Shown here piece by piece: positions 9,913 through 20,397 of a stretch of 64,000 bases of DNA (the first letter of the stretch is position 1; the number at the start of each line of letters is the position of its first letter). This DNA is from Arthrobacter sp. PsM3. GTDB lineage: Bacteria; Actinomycetota; Actinomycetes; Actinomycetales; Micrococcaceae. Location of the stretch: NCBI RefSeq assembly GCF_030433895.1, contig NZ_JARUXE010000022.1, positions 19,498 to 83,497 of the forward strand, given 5' to 3'. The position numbers and the translations under genes are program-made. The notes under the pieces are model-generated. The model saw only the letters and a program-made list of their open reading frames with translations. It was not told where the DNA came from and did no database searches.

Positions 9913-10593
9913 ATGAGTGCGCCCGGGAAAATCATCATGATCCGGCACGGCCAGTCCGCCGCCAACGCCGACACCTCGATCTACAACCGGGTGCCCGATT
10001 ACCGGATCCCGCTCACAGAACGCGGCATGGAACAGGCCCGGGCAGCCGGCGAGGAGGTCCGGCGGCTGCTGGACGGGCGCCAGGTCTGTGTGTACGTATC
10101 CCCCTATCTGCGGGCCTACCAGACCCTTGAGGCGCTCAACCTCGGTCCGCTGATCGAGCGGGTGATCGAGGAGCCGCGGCTGCGGGAGCAGGACTGGGCC
10201 AACTTCCAGATCGCCGGCGAGATCGAGGACCAGAAGGAACTCCGCAACGCCTACGGCCACTTCTTCTACCGCTTCCGGGAAGGTGAGTCCGGCTCCGATG
10301 TCTATGACCGGGTCTCGTCCTTCATGGAGACTCTGTACCGGCACTGGTCCAGGCCGGACTACGCCCCGAACGCGCTGTTCGTGACCCACGGGCTGACCAT
10401 GCGGCTGTTCTGCATGCGCTGGTTCCACTGGTCGGTGGAGTACTTCGAATCGCTCAACAACCCGGACAACGCCGAGGTCCGCACCCTGTACCGCACCGGG
10501 GAGGGCAAGTACGGGCTGGACAAGCCGTTCAGCCAGTGGGAGGACCGGCGGGTCGATGAGACCGTGCTGGACGCCCCGCCGATGTTCTTCTAG
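9913..10593 (+). CDS. histidine phosphatase family protein
   Basis: A 226-residue phosphoglycerate-mutase-like enzyme. The N-terminal motif IIMIRHGQSAAN holds the phospho-accepting His. LTERGMEQARAAG, VYVSPYLRAYQT (the second Arg) and LFVTHGLTMRLFCM (second active-site His) complete the family pattern. Likely substrates are small phosphorylated metabolites, not determined. ATG at 9913 is preferred over an in-frame TTG at 9904 because homologues begin close to the RHG motif. The stop codon lies in a CTAG that also supplies the stop of the convergent hutI. Confidence 0.85.
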   Translation: MSAPGKIIMIRHGQSAANADTSIYNRVPDYRIPLTERGMEQARAAGEEVRRLLDGRQVCVYVSPYLRAYQTLEALNLGPLIERVIEEPRLREQDWANFQIAGEIEDQKELRNAYGHFFYRFREGESGSDVYDRVSSFMETLYRHWSRPDYAPNALFVTHGLTMRLFCMRWFHWSVEYFESLNNPDNAEVRTLYRTGEGKYGLDKPFSQWEDRRVDETVLDAPPMFF

Positions 10594-11807
10594 CGGGCTC
10601 GGACGCCCGCCCGCCAGACGGCGTGCGTCAGCGGAATGCCGGGCCGGTAGGCCAGGTGCGTGGCCGAGGGCGCGTTGAGCAGGTGCAGGTCCGCGCGGTG
10701 GCCGACGGCGATCGAGCCGACGGCGCGTTCGCCGTCGACGTCGTTCCCGGACTCCCGGCCGAGGGCCAGCGCGCCGCCATACGTCGCGGCCCGCACGGCC
10801 TCGTGGACGCTGAGGCGCATCTGGAGCACGGCGGTGGTGACGCAGAACGCCATCGAGCTGGTGTAGGAGGTGCCGGGGTTGCAGTTGGATGCCAGCGCGA
10901 GCTGCACGCCGGCGTCGAGCAGTTCCCGGCCCGGTGCCAGCGGCTGGCGGGTGGACAGATCGCAGGCGGGCAGGCAGGTCGCCACCGTGCCGCGAGCAGT
11001 TCCTGTGTCGCTGTCACAGCCATCCCAGCCGGACCAGCTGGCCGCGAGGGCCTCGACGTCGGCGGCGGACAGGTAGTTCACGTGGTCCACGCTGGCCGCG
11101 CCGAATTCCACTGCGAGCCGGACCCCGGGCCCAACGCCCAGCTGGTTGCCGTGCACGCGCAGCCCCAGTCCGGCGTCCCGGCAGGCCTGGAGCACGCGCC
11201 GGGACTGGGCCTCGTCGAAGGCGCCCCGCTCGCAGAACACATCGGCCCAGCGCACGAACGGCCTGACGGCGGAGAGCATGGGGCCGCAGACCAGCTCCGT
11301 GTACTCCTCGGCGTCCATCCCGGCCGGCACCAGGTGGGCGCCGAGGTACGTGACCTCGTCGACCACGGTGGAGGCGATCCGGGCGCTGCGGGCCTCGTTT
11401 TCAACGTCCAGTCCGTAGCCGGTCTTGGTCTCGAGATAGGTGGTGCCCTGCGAGACGGCCTCGGCCACCCGGCCCATGGCGAGCCGGGTGAGGTCGAAAT
11501 CGCTGGTGCTCCGGGTGGCGCCGGTGGTCACGGCGATCCCGCCGGCGCTGTAGCTCTCCCCCGCCATCCGGGCCTCGAACTCGGCGGTCCGGTCCCCCGC
11601 GAAGATGAGGTGGGTGTGGGAATCGACCCAGCCGGGCAGCAGGGCCCTGCCGCCGGCGTCGACCGACTCGTCGGCGGCAGGAGCGTCGGCCGCCGGCCCC
11701 AGCCAGGCGATCCGTTCGCCCTCGAGAAGCACGGCCGCGTTCTTCAGGACGCGGTGTTCGGTGTCCTGGGTCATCAGCTCGGCGATGTTGGTTATCAGGG
11801 TACTCAT
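10590..11807 (-). CDS. hutI: imidazolonepropionase
   Basis: Hydrolyses imidazolone-propionate to formimino-glutamate in histidine degradation. The 405-residue amidohydrolase shows LLPGWVDSHTHLIFAGDR (HxH zinc ligands), YLETKTGYGLDVENE, RVHGNQLGVGPG (His ligand), DHVNYLSAADVEALA and LASNCNPGTSYTSSM. It starts at MSTLITNIAELM. Longer in-frame sequence upstream is the shadow of the FAD oxidoreductase gene. That gene ends 11 bases before, so they are probably one transcript. No other hut gene is visible in the window. The 3' end overlaps the convergent histidine phosphatase by four bases. Confidence 0.93.
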   Translation of the reverse strand: MSTLITNIAELMTQDTEHRVLKNAAVLLEGERIAWLGPAADAPAADESVDAGGRALLPGWVDSHTHLIFAGDRTAEFEARMAGESYSAGGIAVTTGATRSTSDFDLTRLAMGRVAEAVSQGTTYLETKTGYGLDVENEARSARIASTVVDEVTYLGAHLVPAGMDAEEYTELVCGPMLSAVRPFVRWADVFCERGAFDEAQSRRVLQACRDAGLGLRVHGNQLGVGPGVRLAVEFGAASVDHVNYLSAADVEALAASWSGWDGCDSDTGTARGTVATCLPACDLSTRQPLAPGRELLDAGVQLALASNCNPGTSYTSSMAFCVTTAVLQMRLSVHEAVRAATYGGALALGRESGNDVDGERAVGSIAVGHRADLHLLNAPSATHLAYRPGIPLTHAVWRAGVRAR

Positions 11808-11818
11808 GGGTCCATTCT

Positions 11819-12928
11819 TCAGCGCCGGATGGACCAGCGTGTCGCCGCCAGCGCCTCCGCTGTCCGGGATGCCGGACCCGCCGCAGCGGCCGCGGCTCCC
11901 TGGCCGGCGAGGATAAGTCCGGCGGCCAGTTCGGCGATGCCGGAGGAGGTCTGGAAGCCGTAGCCGCCCTGTCCGGCGAGCCAGAAGAATCCGGGGGCCT
12001 CGGCGTCGAACCCCACCACCGGGACACCGTCGGCCGCTTCCGTCCGCAGGCCGGTCCAGGCCTGGCGGACGCCGCGGATGCCAAGCGTGGTGAGGGCGTT
12101 GAGCCGGGCGATGAGTGCCTCGATGTCCCCCGGGTGCGGCTGCGCGTCCTCGGGCCCGCTCGGCTCGTGCTCCGAGGGCGAGATCAGGACCTGTTCGCCG
12201 TCGCGCCGGAAGTAGAAGGAGTCGTCGGCGGCGGCCACCATGGGGCTGGACTCCGGGAGGGGGTGCTCGACGTCGACAATCGCCGCGGTGCGCCGGTAGG
12301 GCTGCAGCTGGACCTTCTCGACGCCGCTGAGCACGGCAAGTTCGTCGGCCCAGGCGCCGGCGGCGTTGACCACGACGGCGGCCTGGAAGCCTTCCTGCCC
12401 GGCGCCCAGTTCCCAGCCGAAGCCGAGGCGCTGGGCCGAGTGCACCCTGGCGCCGGTGATGATGTCCACACCGCCGGCTTCCGCGAGCCGGCGGTGGTCC
12501 TCGAGCAGCAGGGGCGCATTGCAGGCGAAGGAGCCGGTATCCAGGCCTGCGGCGGAGAAGGAGTCCGGGAGCAGGACCGGGCAGAGTTCCAGTGCCTCGG
12601 CATGGGTGATCGGACGCATATGGCCGCTGGCCTGCTCCCGCACGGCGGCATCGTCGCCGATCAGCATGAAGCTGCGCGGTGAGAGCACCGGTTCCGGCCG
12701 GTTGGCGTCCTGGGCGGCGATAAGGTCGAGTGTCCGGAGCGTGAGCTCCTGGACCGCGGGAGGCCCGTAGCTGGGGATCAGCTGCCGGGCCGAGCGCGCC
12801 GAGGTGTGGTAGGCCAGCGTCTGCTCGGCTTCCACCAGCGCGACGCTGCATTTCCCGGCAAGGGCTGAGGCAAGGGACAGGCCGGCGATACCGCCGCCGA
12901 CAATCACGACATCGTAATTAGCTGACAT
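11819..12928 (-). CDS. FAD-dependent amine/amino-acid oxidoreductase (DAO family)
   Basis: A 369-residue flavoenzyme of the DadA/glycine-oxidase family. It has the FAD dinucleotide-binding signature VVIVGGGIAGLSLASALAG at the N-terminus, VVNAAGAWADELA in the middle and GFFWLAGQGGYGFQTSSGIA near the C-terminus. A MSANYDVVIV start with AAGGATGG upstream is used. Upstream in-frame sequence crosses a terminator. It lies 11 bases ahead of hutI and downstream of kbl after a hairpin (12953-12980). The substrate could be an amino acid or amine from the histidine or glycine pathways. That is inferred only from neighbours. Confidence 0.8.
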   Translation of the reverse strand: MSANYDVVIVGGGIAGLSLASALAGKCSVALVEAEQTLAYHTSARSARQLIPSYGPPAVQELTLRTLDLIAAQDANRPEPVLSPRSFMLIGDDAAVREQASGHMRPITHAEALELCPVLLPDSFSAAGLDTGSFACNAPLLLEDHRRLAEAGGVDIITGARVHSAQRLGFGWELGAGQEGFQAAVVVNAAGAWADELAVLSGVEKVQLQPYRRTAAIVDVEHPLPESSPMVAAADDSFYFRRDGEQVLISPSEHEPSGPEDAQPHPGDIEALIARLNALTTLGIRGVRQAWTGLRTEAADGVPVVGFDAEAPGFFWLAGQGGYGFQTSSGIAELAAGLILAGQGAAAAAAGPASRTAEALAATRWSIRR

Positions 12929-12952
12929 GGTCCCATCCTTGCAGACGGAACA

Positions 12953-12980
12953 GTTGCGGCGCCGTTTGTGGCGCCGCAAC
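12953..12980 (-). terminator. hairpin after kbl
   Basis: Perfect 11-base arms GTTGCGGCGCC and GGCGCCGCAAC with a 6-base loop, located between the kbl stop and the start of the FAD oxidoreductase gene. It probably separates the tdh-kbl unit from the oxidoreductase-hutI unit. Confidence 0.65.
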
Positions 12981-13010
12981 CTTGGATCTGCCCGGCCGGT
13001 GGAGCTCCGT

Positions 13011-14219
13011 TCAGCCGGCGACGGCGGCGCGGCTGCGCACGAAGGCCTGCACGCACGCCTCGACGTCTTCGGCGCTGTGCGCGGCGGAGAGCTGCACGCG
13101 GATCCGGGCCGCACCTTTGGGCACCACGGGGTAGCTGAACGCGGTGACGAAGACGCCGTTGTGCAGCATCGCATCGGCCACCTTGGCGGCCATCACGGCG
13201 TCGCCGAACATGACCGGGACGATCGCGTGCTCGCCCGGGAGCAGCTCGAAGCCCTCCTCGGACATCCGGGTCCGGAACAGCCCGGCGTTGGCGAAGAGCT
13301 TGCTGCGCAGTTCGGCGGAGTTCTCCACGAGGTCCAGGGCTGTCAGCGTCGCCGCGACGATGGCCGGGGCCAGCGAGTTGGAGAACAGGTACGGACGGGC
13401 CTTCTGGCGGAGCATGGCGACGACTTCGCGGCGGCCGGAGACGTAGCCGCCGGAGGCACCGCCCAGGGCTTTGCCGAAGGTGCCGGTGTAGATGTCCACC
13501 CGGTCCGAGACCCCGGCGTGCTCCGGGGTGCCCGCACCGCTGGCGCCCATAAAGCCGACGGCGTGGGAGTCGTCCACCATGACCATGGCGTCGTATTTTT
13601 CCGCGAGGTCGCAGATCGCTTCCAGCGGGGCCAGGAAGCCGTCCATCGAGAAGACGCCGTCCGTGACGATGATCTTGCGGCGGGCGGGGTTCTCCTGCGT
13701 GGTGGCCTCGATCAGCTTCGATTCGAGGTCTGCCATGTCCTGGTTGGCGTAGCGGAAGCGCTGGGCCTTGCAGAGCCGGATGCCGTCGATGATCGAGGCG
13801 TGGTTCAGCGCGTCGGAGATCACGGCGTCTTCGGGGCCGAAGAGCGATTCGAACACGCCGCCGTTGGCGTCGAAGCAGCTGGAGAACAGGATGGTGTCCT
13901 CGGTGCCGAGGAATTTCGAGACGCGTTCCTCGAGGGCCAGGTGCAGGTCCTGGGTGCCGCAGATGAACCGGACGCTGGCCATGCCGAAGCCCCTCTCGTC
14001 CATGGCTGCCTTGGCGGCGGCGATGATCTCGGGGTGGTCCGCGAGGCCCAGGTAGTTGTTGGCGCAGAAGTTCAGCACGTCGGCGCTGGATTCGCCGATC
14101 TGCCCGGCCTTGATGTGGTTGGCCTGGGGCGAGTCGATATGCCGCTCGGTCTTGAACAGGCCGGCGCTGCGGATCTCGTCCAGTTCGTGCTGCAACTGGT
14201 CCTTGATGGCTGAATACAT
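13011..14219 (-). CDS. kbl: glycine C-acetyltransferase (2-amino-3-ketobutyrate CoA ligase)
   Basis: A PLP enzyme that cleaves 2-amino-3-ketobutyrate with CoA into glycine and acetyl-CoA, the second step of threonine breakdown by Tdh. The 402-residue sequence has [14 protein letters not shown], the turn [24 protein letters not shown] (cofactor Asp-His region) and the PLP-lysine segment [14 protein letters not shown]. Length and start [13 protein letters not shown] fit the family. The gene follows tdh by 50 bases on the same strand, making a tdh-kbl operon. Confidence 0.95.
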   Translation of the reverse strand: MYSAIKDQLQHELDEIRSAGLFKTERHIDSPQANHIKAGQIGESSADVLNFCANNYLGLADHPEIIAAAKAAMDERGFGMASVRFICGTQDLHLALEERVSKFLGTEDTILFSSCFDANGGVFESLFGPEDAVISDALNHASIIDGIRLCKAQRFRYANQDMADLESKLIEATTQENPARRKIIVTDGVFSMDGFLAPLEAICDLAEKYDAMVMVDDSHAVGFMGASGAGTPEHAGVSDRVDIYTGTFGKALGGASGGYVSGRREVVAMLRQKARPYLFSNSLAPAIVAATLTALDLVENSAELRSKLFANAGLFRTRMSEEGFELLPGEHAIVPVMFGDAVMAAKVADAMLHNGVFVTAFSYPVVPKGAARIRVQLSAAHSAEDVEACVQAFVRSRAAVAG

Positions 14220-14268
14220 GGGTTGTGCTCCTCAGCTGGTGGGGTCGGTGGGCCGAATCGGTGGCGGG

Positions 14269-15315
14269 TTAGAAGCAGGTCCAGTCGAGGACGACCTTGC
14301 CGCCCACGCCGGCGCGGGCGATCTCGAAGCCCTTTTCCCAGTCGGTGGCGGGGAGGGTGTCCGTCACGACGGCGGAGATGCTGGCGCGCAGGACCGGGTT
14401 GGAGGACAGCATGGCGCTCATGGCGTACCAGGTTTCGAACATTTCGCGGCCGTAGATGCCCTTCATGGTCAGCATATGCGTGACCACTTTGCCCCAGTCG
14501 ATGTCGATGGACTGGCTGGGCAGTCCCAGCATCGCGATCCGGCCGCCGTGGTTCATGTTGTCGATCATCTCAGGCAGGGCTGTGGGGTGTCCCGACATTT
14601 CCATCCCGATGTCGAACCCCTCGCGCATGCCCAGTTCGCGCTGGGCGTCCTTGACGCGCATCCTGGAGACGTCGATCGCGAGGTCCACGCCGAGGGTGCG
14701 GGCCAGTTCCAGCCGCGGGGCGGAGATGTCCGTGATGGCGATCTTGCGGGCGCCGGCGTGGCGGGCGACGGCGATGGCCATCAGCCCGATGGGCCCGGCC
14801 CCGGTGATCAGCACATCCTCACCGACGAGGGGGAAGCTGAGCGCGGTGTGGACGGCGTTGCCGAAGGGGTCGAAGATGGCGCCGAGCTCCGGCGTGACCG
14901 AGGGGTCCTGGTGCACCCAGACGTTGGTCTCGGGGATCACGACGAACTCGGCGAAGGCGCCGTCGCGCTGGACGCCGACGCTGACGGTGTTGATGCACAT
15001 CTGCCTGCGGCCGGCGCGGCAGTTGCGGCAGATGCCGCAGACGATGTGGCCTTCGCCGGAGACGCGGTCCCCTACCTTCACGTCCAGGACGTCCTCGCCG
15101 GTCTCGACGACTTCGCCGTAGAACTCGTGGCCGGCAATCAGGGGGGCGTTGATGATGCTCTGCGCCCAGGCGTCCCACGACTGGATGTGCAGGTCGGTGC
15201 CGCAGATGCCGGTGGTCATGACACGGATCTTAACGTCGCCGGGGCCGGTCTCCGGTTCGGGGCGGTCGAGAAGTTCGAATCCTGCGTGGGCGCCGGCTTT
15301 GTACAGAGCCTTCAT
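14269..15315 (-). CDS. tdh: L-threonine 3-dehydrogenase
   Basis: A zinc-dependent, NAD-linked dehydrogenase that converts threonine to 2-amino-3-ketobutyrate for Kbl. The 348-residue protein carries the catalytic-zinc segment GICGTDLHI and GHEFYGEV, the structural-zinc cluster [15 protein letters not shown] and the nucleotide-binding [18 protein letters not shown]. Its C-terminus KVVLDW is typical of Tdh. The start [15 protein letters not shown] is chosen. The upstream in-frame sequence lacks homology and runs into the promoter. A LysR gene is divergently oriented 165 bases away and probably controls the pathway. Confidence 0.95.
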   Translation of the reverse strand: MKALYKAGAHAGFELLDRPEPETGPGDVKIRVMTTGICGTDLHIQSWDAWAQSIINAPLIAGHEFYGEVVETGEDVLDVKVGDRVSGEGHIVCGICRNCRAGRRQMCINTVSVGVQRDGAFAEFVVIPETNVWVHQDPSVTPELGAIFDPFGNAVHTALSFPLVGEDVLITGAGPIGLMAIAVARHAGARKIAITDISAPRLELARTLGVDLAIDVSRMRVKDAQRELGMREGFDIGMEMSGHPTALPEMIDNMNHGGRIAMLGLPSQSIDIDWGKVVTHMLTMKGIYGREMFETWYAMSAMLSSNPVLRASISAVVTDTLPATDWEKGFEIARAGVGGKVVLDWTCF

Positions 15316-15479
15316 GGGCGTTCCTAACTGTGTTCTGCTTAGTACACGATTTTGGTCCGCTGCCGTGGGACAGCTTGTGTGGGACAACTCACCCCCATTA
15401 GAGCCGCTGCAACGCATTAGCACAACCGGACTTTTCTCAATCGACGATTTAGATTTTCCTTGCGCATATACTGGGCGGC

Positions 15480-16385
15480 ATGGAAATCCACCAGCTGGAG
15501 ATGCTCCGCGAACTCGGGGCGCTCGGCAGCGTCAAGGCCGTCGCCGAAACCCTGCTCGTCACGCCCTCGGCGGTCTCGCAGCAGCTGGCCGCCCTGCAGA
15601 AATCCGTCGAGGTGCCGCTGACCCGCAAGGAGGGCCGGAACCTGGTCCTGACCGAGGCCGGTCAGGTCCTCGCGGATGCCGGGGCCGCCGTCGTCAGCGC
15701 CATGGCGGACGCGAGGACGGCGATCGGCGCGTACCACGGCTCCCCGGTGGCGCCGGTGACGCTCAGCGGTTTCCACAGTGCGGGGCAGGCGCTGTTCGCC
15801 CCGCTCGCCCGGCTGCTGGCCGGACCGGGGCAGCCGCGGATCCTGCTCTCCGACGAGGACGTGGCCCAGCAGGACTTCCCGGCGCTGACGGCACGCTATG
15901 ACCTGGTGCTGGCGCACCGGATGGACCACAGCCCGCGCTGGCCGCAGGAGCGCGTCGCGGTGATCCCGCTCGCGCACGAGCCGCTGGATGTCGCACTGCC
16001 GGCCGGGCACCGGCTGGCCGGCCGGCGGTCGGTAACGGCGGACGACGTCGTCGGCGAACCCTGGGTGACCAGCCACGCCGGATACTCCCCCGCGGATGTC
16101 CTCTCCGCCGTCGCGGCCGTCTCCAGCAAGGAACTGAACATCGTCCACCGGATCAACGATTACTCCACGGTGGCGGCCCTGGTGGCAACTGGCGGCGCGA
16201 TCGGACTGCTGCCCCGGTACACGGCACGGCCGGTGCTGAACCCGGGCATTGTGCTGCGGCCGCTGGAGGGCATCAGCACCCGGCGCCGGATCGACGTCCT
16301 GGCCCGGCCGGAAAACCTCAAGCGCAAATCGGTCATGATGGTCTGCGATGCGCTGCAGACCATCATGACCGGGCTGGTTACCTGA
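15480..16385 (+). CDS. LysR-family transcriptional regulator, divergent from tdh-kbl
   Basis: A 301-residue LysR-type regulator. It begins [25 protein letters not shown] with recognition helix [18 protein letters not shown], then a linker and a substrate-binding-like effector domain ([39 protein letters not shown]). Placement divergent from tdh suggests control of threonine or glycine catabolism. The effector is unknown. The intergenic region 15316-15479 is AT-richer just before the start (TCAATCGACGATTTAGATTT) and likely contains both promoters. Confidence 0.85.
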   Translation: MEIHQLEMLRELGALGSVKAVAETLLVTPSAVSQQLAALQKSVEVPLTRKEGRNLVLTEAGQVLADAGAAVVSAMADARTAIGAYHGSPVAPVTLSGFHSAGQALFAPLARLLAGPGQPRILLSDEDVAQQDFPALTARYDLVLAHRMDHSPRWPQERVAVIPLAHEPLDVALPAGHRLAGRRSVTADDVVGEPWVTSHAGYSPADVLSAVAAVSSKELNIVHRINDYSTVAALVATGGAIGLLPRYTARPVLNPGIVLRPLEGISTRRRIDVLARPENLKRKSVMMVCDALQTIMTGLVT

Positions 16386-16764
16386 CCGGCCTGGGGCGTG
16401 TCCCGCGATGGTGTCGGCGATTGACTACCCGCCACCTGGGAGGCCCGCCCAACGGGGCCTGCCCCGTCGCCTGGTCTTTCCGGTGCCCGTTTCCGAGGTG
16501 CTTGCCCACTCCGTTGCCCAATCCCCTGCCCTGCCCCGGAACGCCCGGGGCTCCGGCAACAATGTGCATCGCAGTGATGTCCGACCCGTCCTTGACACCT
16601 GTGATCCGCACCTGTTCACCGGTCGTGAGGTCCGCTGCGGTGGCTGCGGTGGGCTTGAGCCGCTTGCCAGCACTGTCTCTCTGAATCGTGCCGTCTTCGG
16701 CAGGAGGGGGCAGTTTCGTGATTTTTGTTCCGGGGCCGGAACGGCCGGCTGAACATGTCCAGCG
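16378..16764 (-). pseudogene. headless remnant of a secreted repeat/DUF5666-like protein
   Basis: The minus strand carries an open, coding-like frame reading about GTKITKLPPPAEDGTIQRDS, AGKRLKPTAATAADLTTGEQ, VRITGVKDGSDITAMHIVAG, then a Gly/Pro/His-rich tail. This pattern resembles the C-terminal part of actinobacterial exported proteins with DUF5666-type repeats. The frame has no start and is closed upstream by TAA at 16765-16767, directly beside the palindrome at 16769-16834. The N-terminal signal and first repeats are gone. Its end overlaps the LysR gene end by a few bases. The family name is a tentative recollection. The truncation is read directly. Confidence 0.45.
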
Positions 16765-16768
16765 TTAA

Positions 16769-16834
16769 CCCAAGTGGCTCGCAGTTGTGGACGTTTTGAG
16801 AGCTCAAAACGTCCACAACTGCGAGCCACTTGGG
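16769..16834. repeat. 66-base near-perfect palindrome after the gat operon
   Basis: Two 32-base arms (starting CCCAAGTGGCTCGCAGTTGT and ending in its exact complement) are separated by only AG. It starts 12 bases past the gatB stop on the minus strand, so is positioned as its terminator. The sequence is unrelated to the AACGCGGGGTCA family. Such a long tight palindrome is prone to cruciform extrusion and deletion, and a truncated gene lies immediately beyond it. Confidence 0.8.
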
Positions 16835-16846
16835 CAGGACGGGGTG

Positions 16847-18351
16847 TCAGCCTTCGACGCCGAGGCGCTCCAGGATCAGCTCCTTGACGCGGCCGGCGTC
16901 GGCCTGGCCCCGGGTGGCCTTCATAACGCTGCCCACGATCGCGCCGATCGCCTGGAGCTTGCCGCCGCGGATCTTGTCCGCGACACCGGGCTGCGCGGCG
17001 AGGGCCGTGTCGATGGCTTCGAGCAGCGGCCCGTCGTCGGAGACGACGGCGAGGCCACGCTTCGCCACGATTTCTTCCGGGGTGCCTTCGCCGGCGAGCA
17101 CGCCGTCGAGGACCTCGGTGGCCATCTTGTTGTTGATCTTGCCGTCCTCGACCATCGTGTTCAGTTCCACGATGGTGGCCGGTGCGACGCCGAGCTGGCC
17201 GGGATCGACGTCGGCGTTCTTAGCCCGGCCGACGATCTCGCCCATCCACCATTTCCGGGCCACCGTGGCGGTGGCGCCGGCGGCGATGGTTTCCTCGATC
17301 TCGTCCATCACGCCGGCGTTGACGACGTCGCGGAACTCCAGGTCGGAGTAGCCCCAGTCGGCCTGCAGCCGCTTGCGGCGGGCGGCAGGCGGCTCGGGCA
17401 GCGTGGCCCGGAGCTCCTCAACCCACTCGCGCGAGGCCACGATCGGCACCAGGTCCGGTTCCGGGAAGTAGCGGTAGTCGTCGGCGTCGGACTTGGGCCG
17501 GCCCGAGGTCGTGGTGCGGGTGTCCTCGTGCCAGTGGCGGGTTTCCTGGACTATCGGCTCGCCGGAGTCCAGCACGGCGGCGTGCCGCTGGATCTCGTAG
17601 CGGACGGCGTGTTCGACGGCGCGCAGGGAGTTGACGTTCTTGGTCTCGGAGCGGATGCCGAAGCGTTCCCGGCCGTGCGGGCGGAGCGAGACGTTGGCGT
17701 CGCAGCGCACGTTGCCGCGTTCCATCTTGGCATCGGAGACGCCGAGGTTCTTGACGATTTCCCGGACCGCGGCGACGTAGGCCTTGGCGAGCTCGGGGGC
17801 ACGGCTGCCCGCGCCCTCGATCGGCTTGGTGACGATCTCCACGAGCGGCACACCGGAGCGGTTGTAGTCCACGAGGGAGTAGTCCGCGCCCTGGATGCGG
17901 CCGGTGGCGCCGCCCATGTGGGTCAGCTTGCCGGCGTCCTCCTCCATGTGCGCGCGCTCGATTTCGACGCGGAAGATCGTGCCGTCGGAGAGCTCGATGT
18001 CCAGGTAGCCGTCGTACGCGATGGGTTCGTCGTACTGGGAGGTCTGGAAGTTCTTCGGGGTGTCCGGGTAGAAGTAGTTCTTCCGGGCGAAGCGGCAGGT
18101 CTCGGCGATCTTGCAGTTGAGCGCCAGGCCGATCTTGATCGAGGACTCGATCGCGGTCTTGTTCACCACCGGCAGCACGCCTGGCATGCCGAGGTCCACC
18201 TCGTTGACGTTGGTGTTGGGCTCGTCGCCGAAGACGTTCGGCGCGGAGGAGAACATCTTGGACTTGGTGTTGAGCTCGACGTGGACCTCGAAGCCCAGCA
18301 CGGGATCGTACTTCTCCATCGCCTCTTCGAAGCTGAGGGTTGCGTCAGACA

Positions 18352-18352
<1 letters not shown>
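16847..18352 (-). CDS. gatB: Asp-tRNA(Asn)/Glu-tRNA(Gln) amidotransferase subunit B
   Basis: Subunit B of the GatCAB complex, which transamidates misacylated Glu-tRNA(Gln) and Asp-tRNA(Asn). GatB binds and phosphorylates the aminoacyl-tRNA. The 501-residue sequence has the catalytic-domain pattern YDPVLGFEVHVELNTKSKMF, DLGMPGVLPVVNKTAI, ARKNYFYPDTPKNFQTSQYD, DYNRSGVPLVEIVTKP, RCDANVSLRP and a C-terminal YqeY-like tail domain ending in KELILERLGVEG. Its ATG overlaps the gatA stop by one base (TAATG), showing translational coupling. Last gene of gatC-gatA-gatB, ended by the palindrome at 16769. Confidence 0.97.
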
Positions 18353-19935
<1,583 letters not shown>

Positions 19936-19939
19936 GTGT

Positions 19940-20236
19940 TTAGCCCTCATCCAGGATTGCCGGGACCTTGAAGCGGCCTTCGTACGCGTCGGGGGCGCCG
20001 GAGAGTGCCTGCTCGGCGGTGAAAGTGTGGCCCACAACGTCCTCGCGGAACACGTTCGTCAGCGGGATCGGGTGGGACGTGGCCGGGACGTCATCACCGG
20101 CGGCTTCACTGACGGATTTCACTGACTCGACGATGACGGCGAGTTCGCCCGCCATCCTGTCCAGCTCTTCAGCACTCATCTCGATGTGCGCGAGATGCGC
20201 GAGATGCGCGACGTCGTCGCGGTTGATCGCAGCCAT
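19940..20236 (-). CDS. gatC: Asp-tRNA(Asn)/Glu-tRNA(Gln) amidotransferase subunit C
   Basis: The small belt subunit that stabilises the GatA-GatB assembly. The 98-residue sequence [20 protein letters not shown], through [20 protein letters not shown] and [20 protein letters not shown], to [12 protein letters not shown] is typical GatC, including the C-terminal KVP segment. The start has AGGGGAG at good spacing. An in-frame start five codons upstream is less likely. It is first gene of the operon. Confidence 0.95.
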   Translation of the reverse strand: MAAINRDDVAHLAHLAHIEMSAEELDRMAGELAVIVESVKSVSEAAGDDVPATSHPIPLTNVFREDVVGHTFTAEQALSGAPDAYEGRFKVPAILDEG

Positions 20237-20319
20237 GGATCTCCCCTGCAAGTAAAGGATTATTTTCCGTCCCAGTCTACGTGGGTTGGGCTCCTGTTAC
20301 TGTCCGCCCCCACCCCAAA

Positions 20320-20382
20320 CAACGCGGGGTCACATCCGGCCCATCCGGAGGGCCGGAATGGGCGGTAAGTGACCCCGCGTTG
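20320..20382. repeat. AACGCGGGGTCA hairpin repeat, copy 2
   Basis: Outer arms CAACGCGGGGTCAC and its exact complement enclose an inner stem (CCGGCCC/GGGCCGG) with the conserved core GGCCCATCCGGAG also found in copy 3. It lies just after the citrate-transporter gene on the minus strand and upstream of the gat promoter, so probably ends the transporter transcript. Confidence 0.75.
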
Positions 20383-20397
20383 CTGGTGGTGGTGGGG

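Noticed and set aside
11808..12851. Long N-terminal extension of HutI
   Set aside because: The extension is an out-of-frame reading of the FAD oxidoreductase and is Arg/Pro-rich; HutI homology begins at MSTLITNIAELM.
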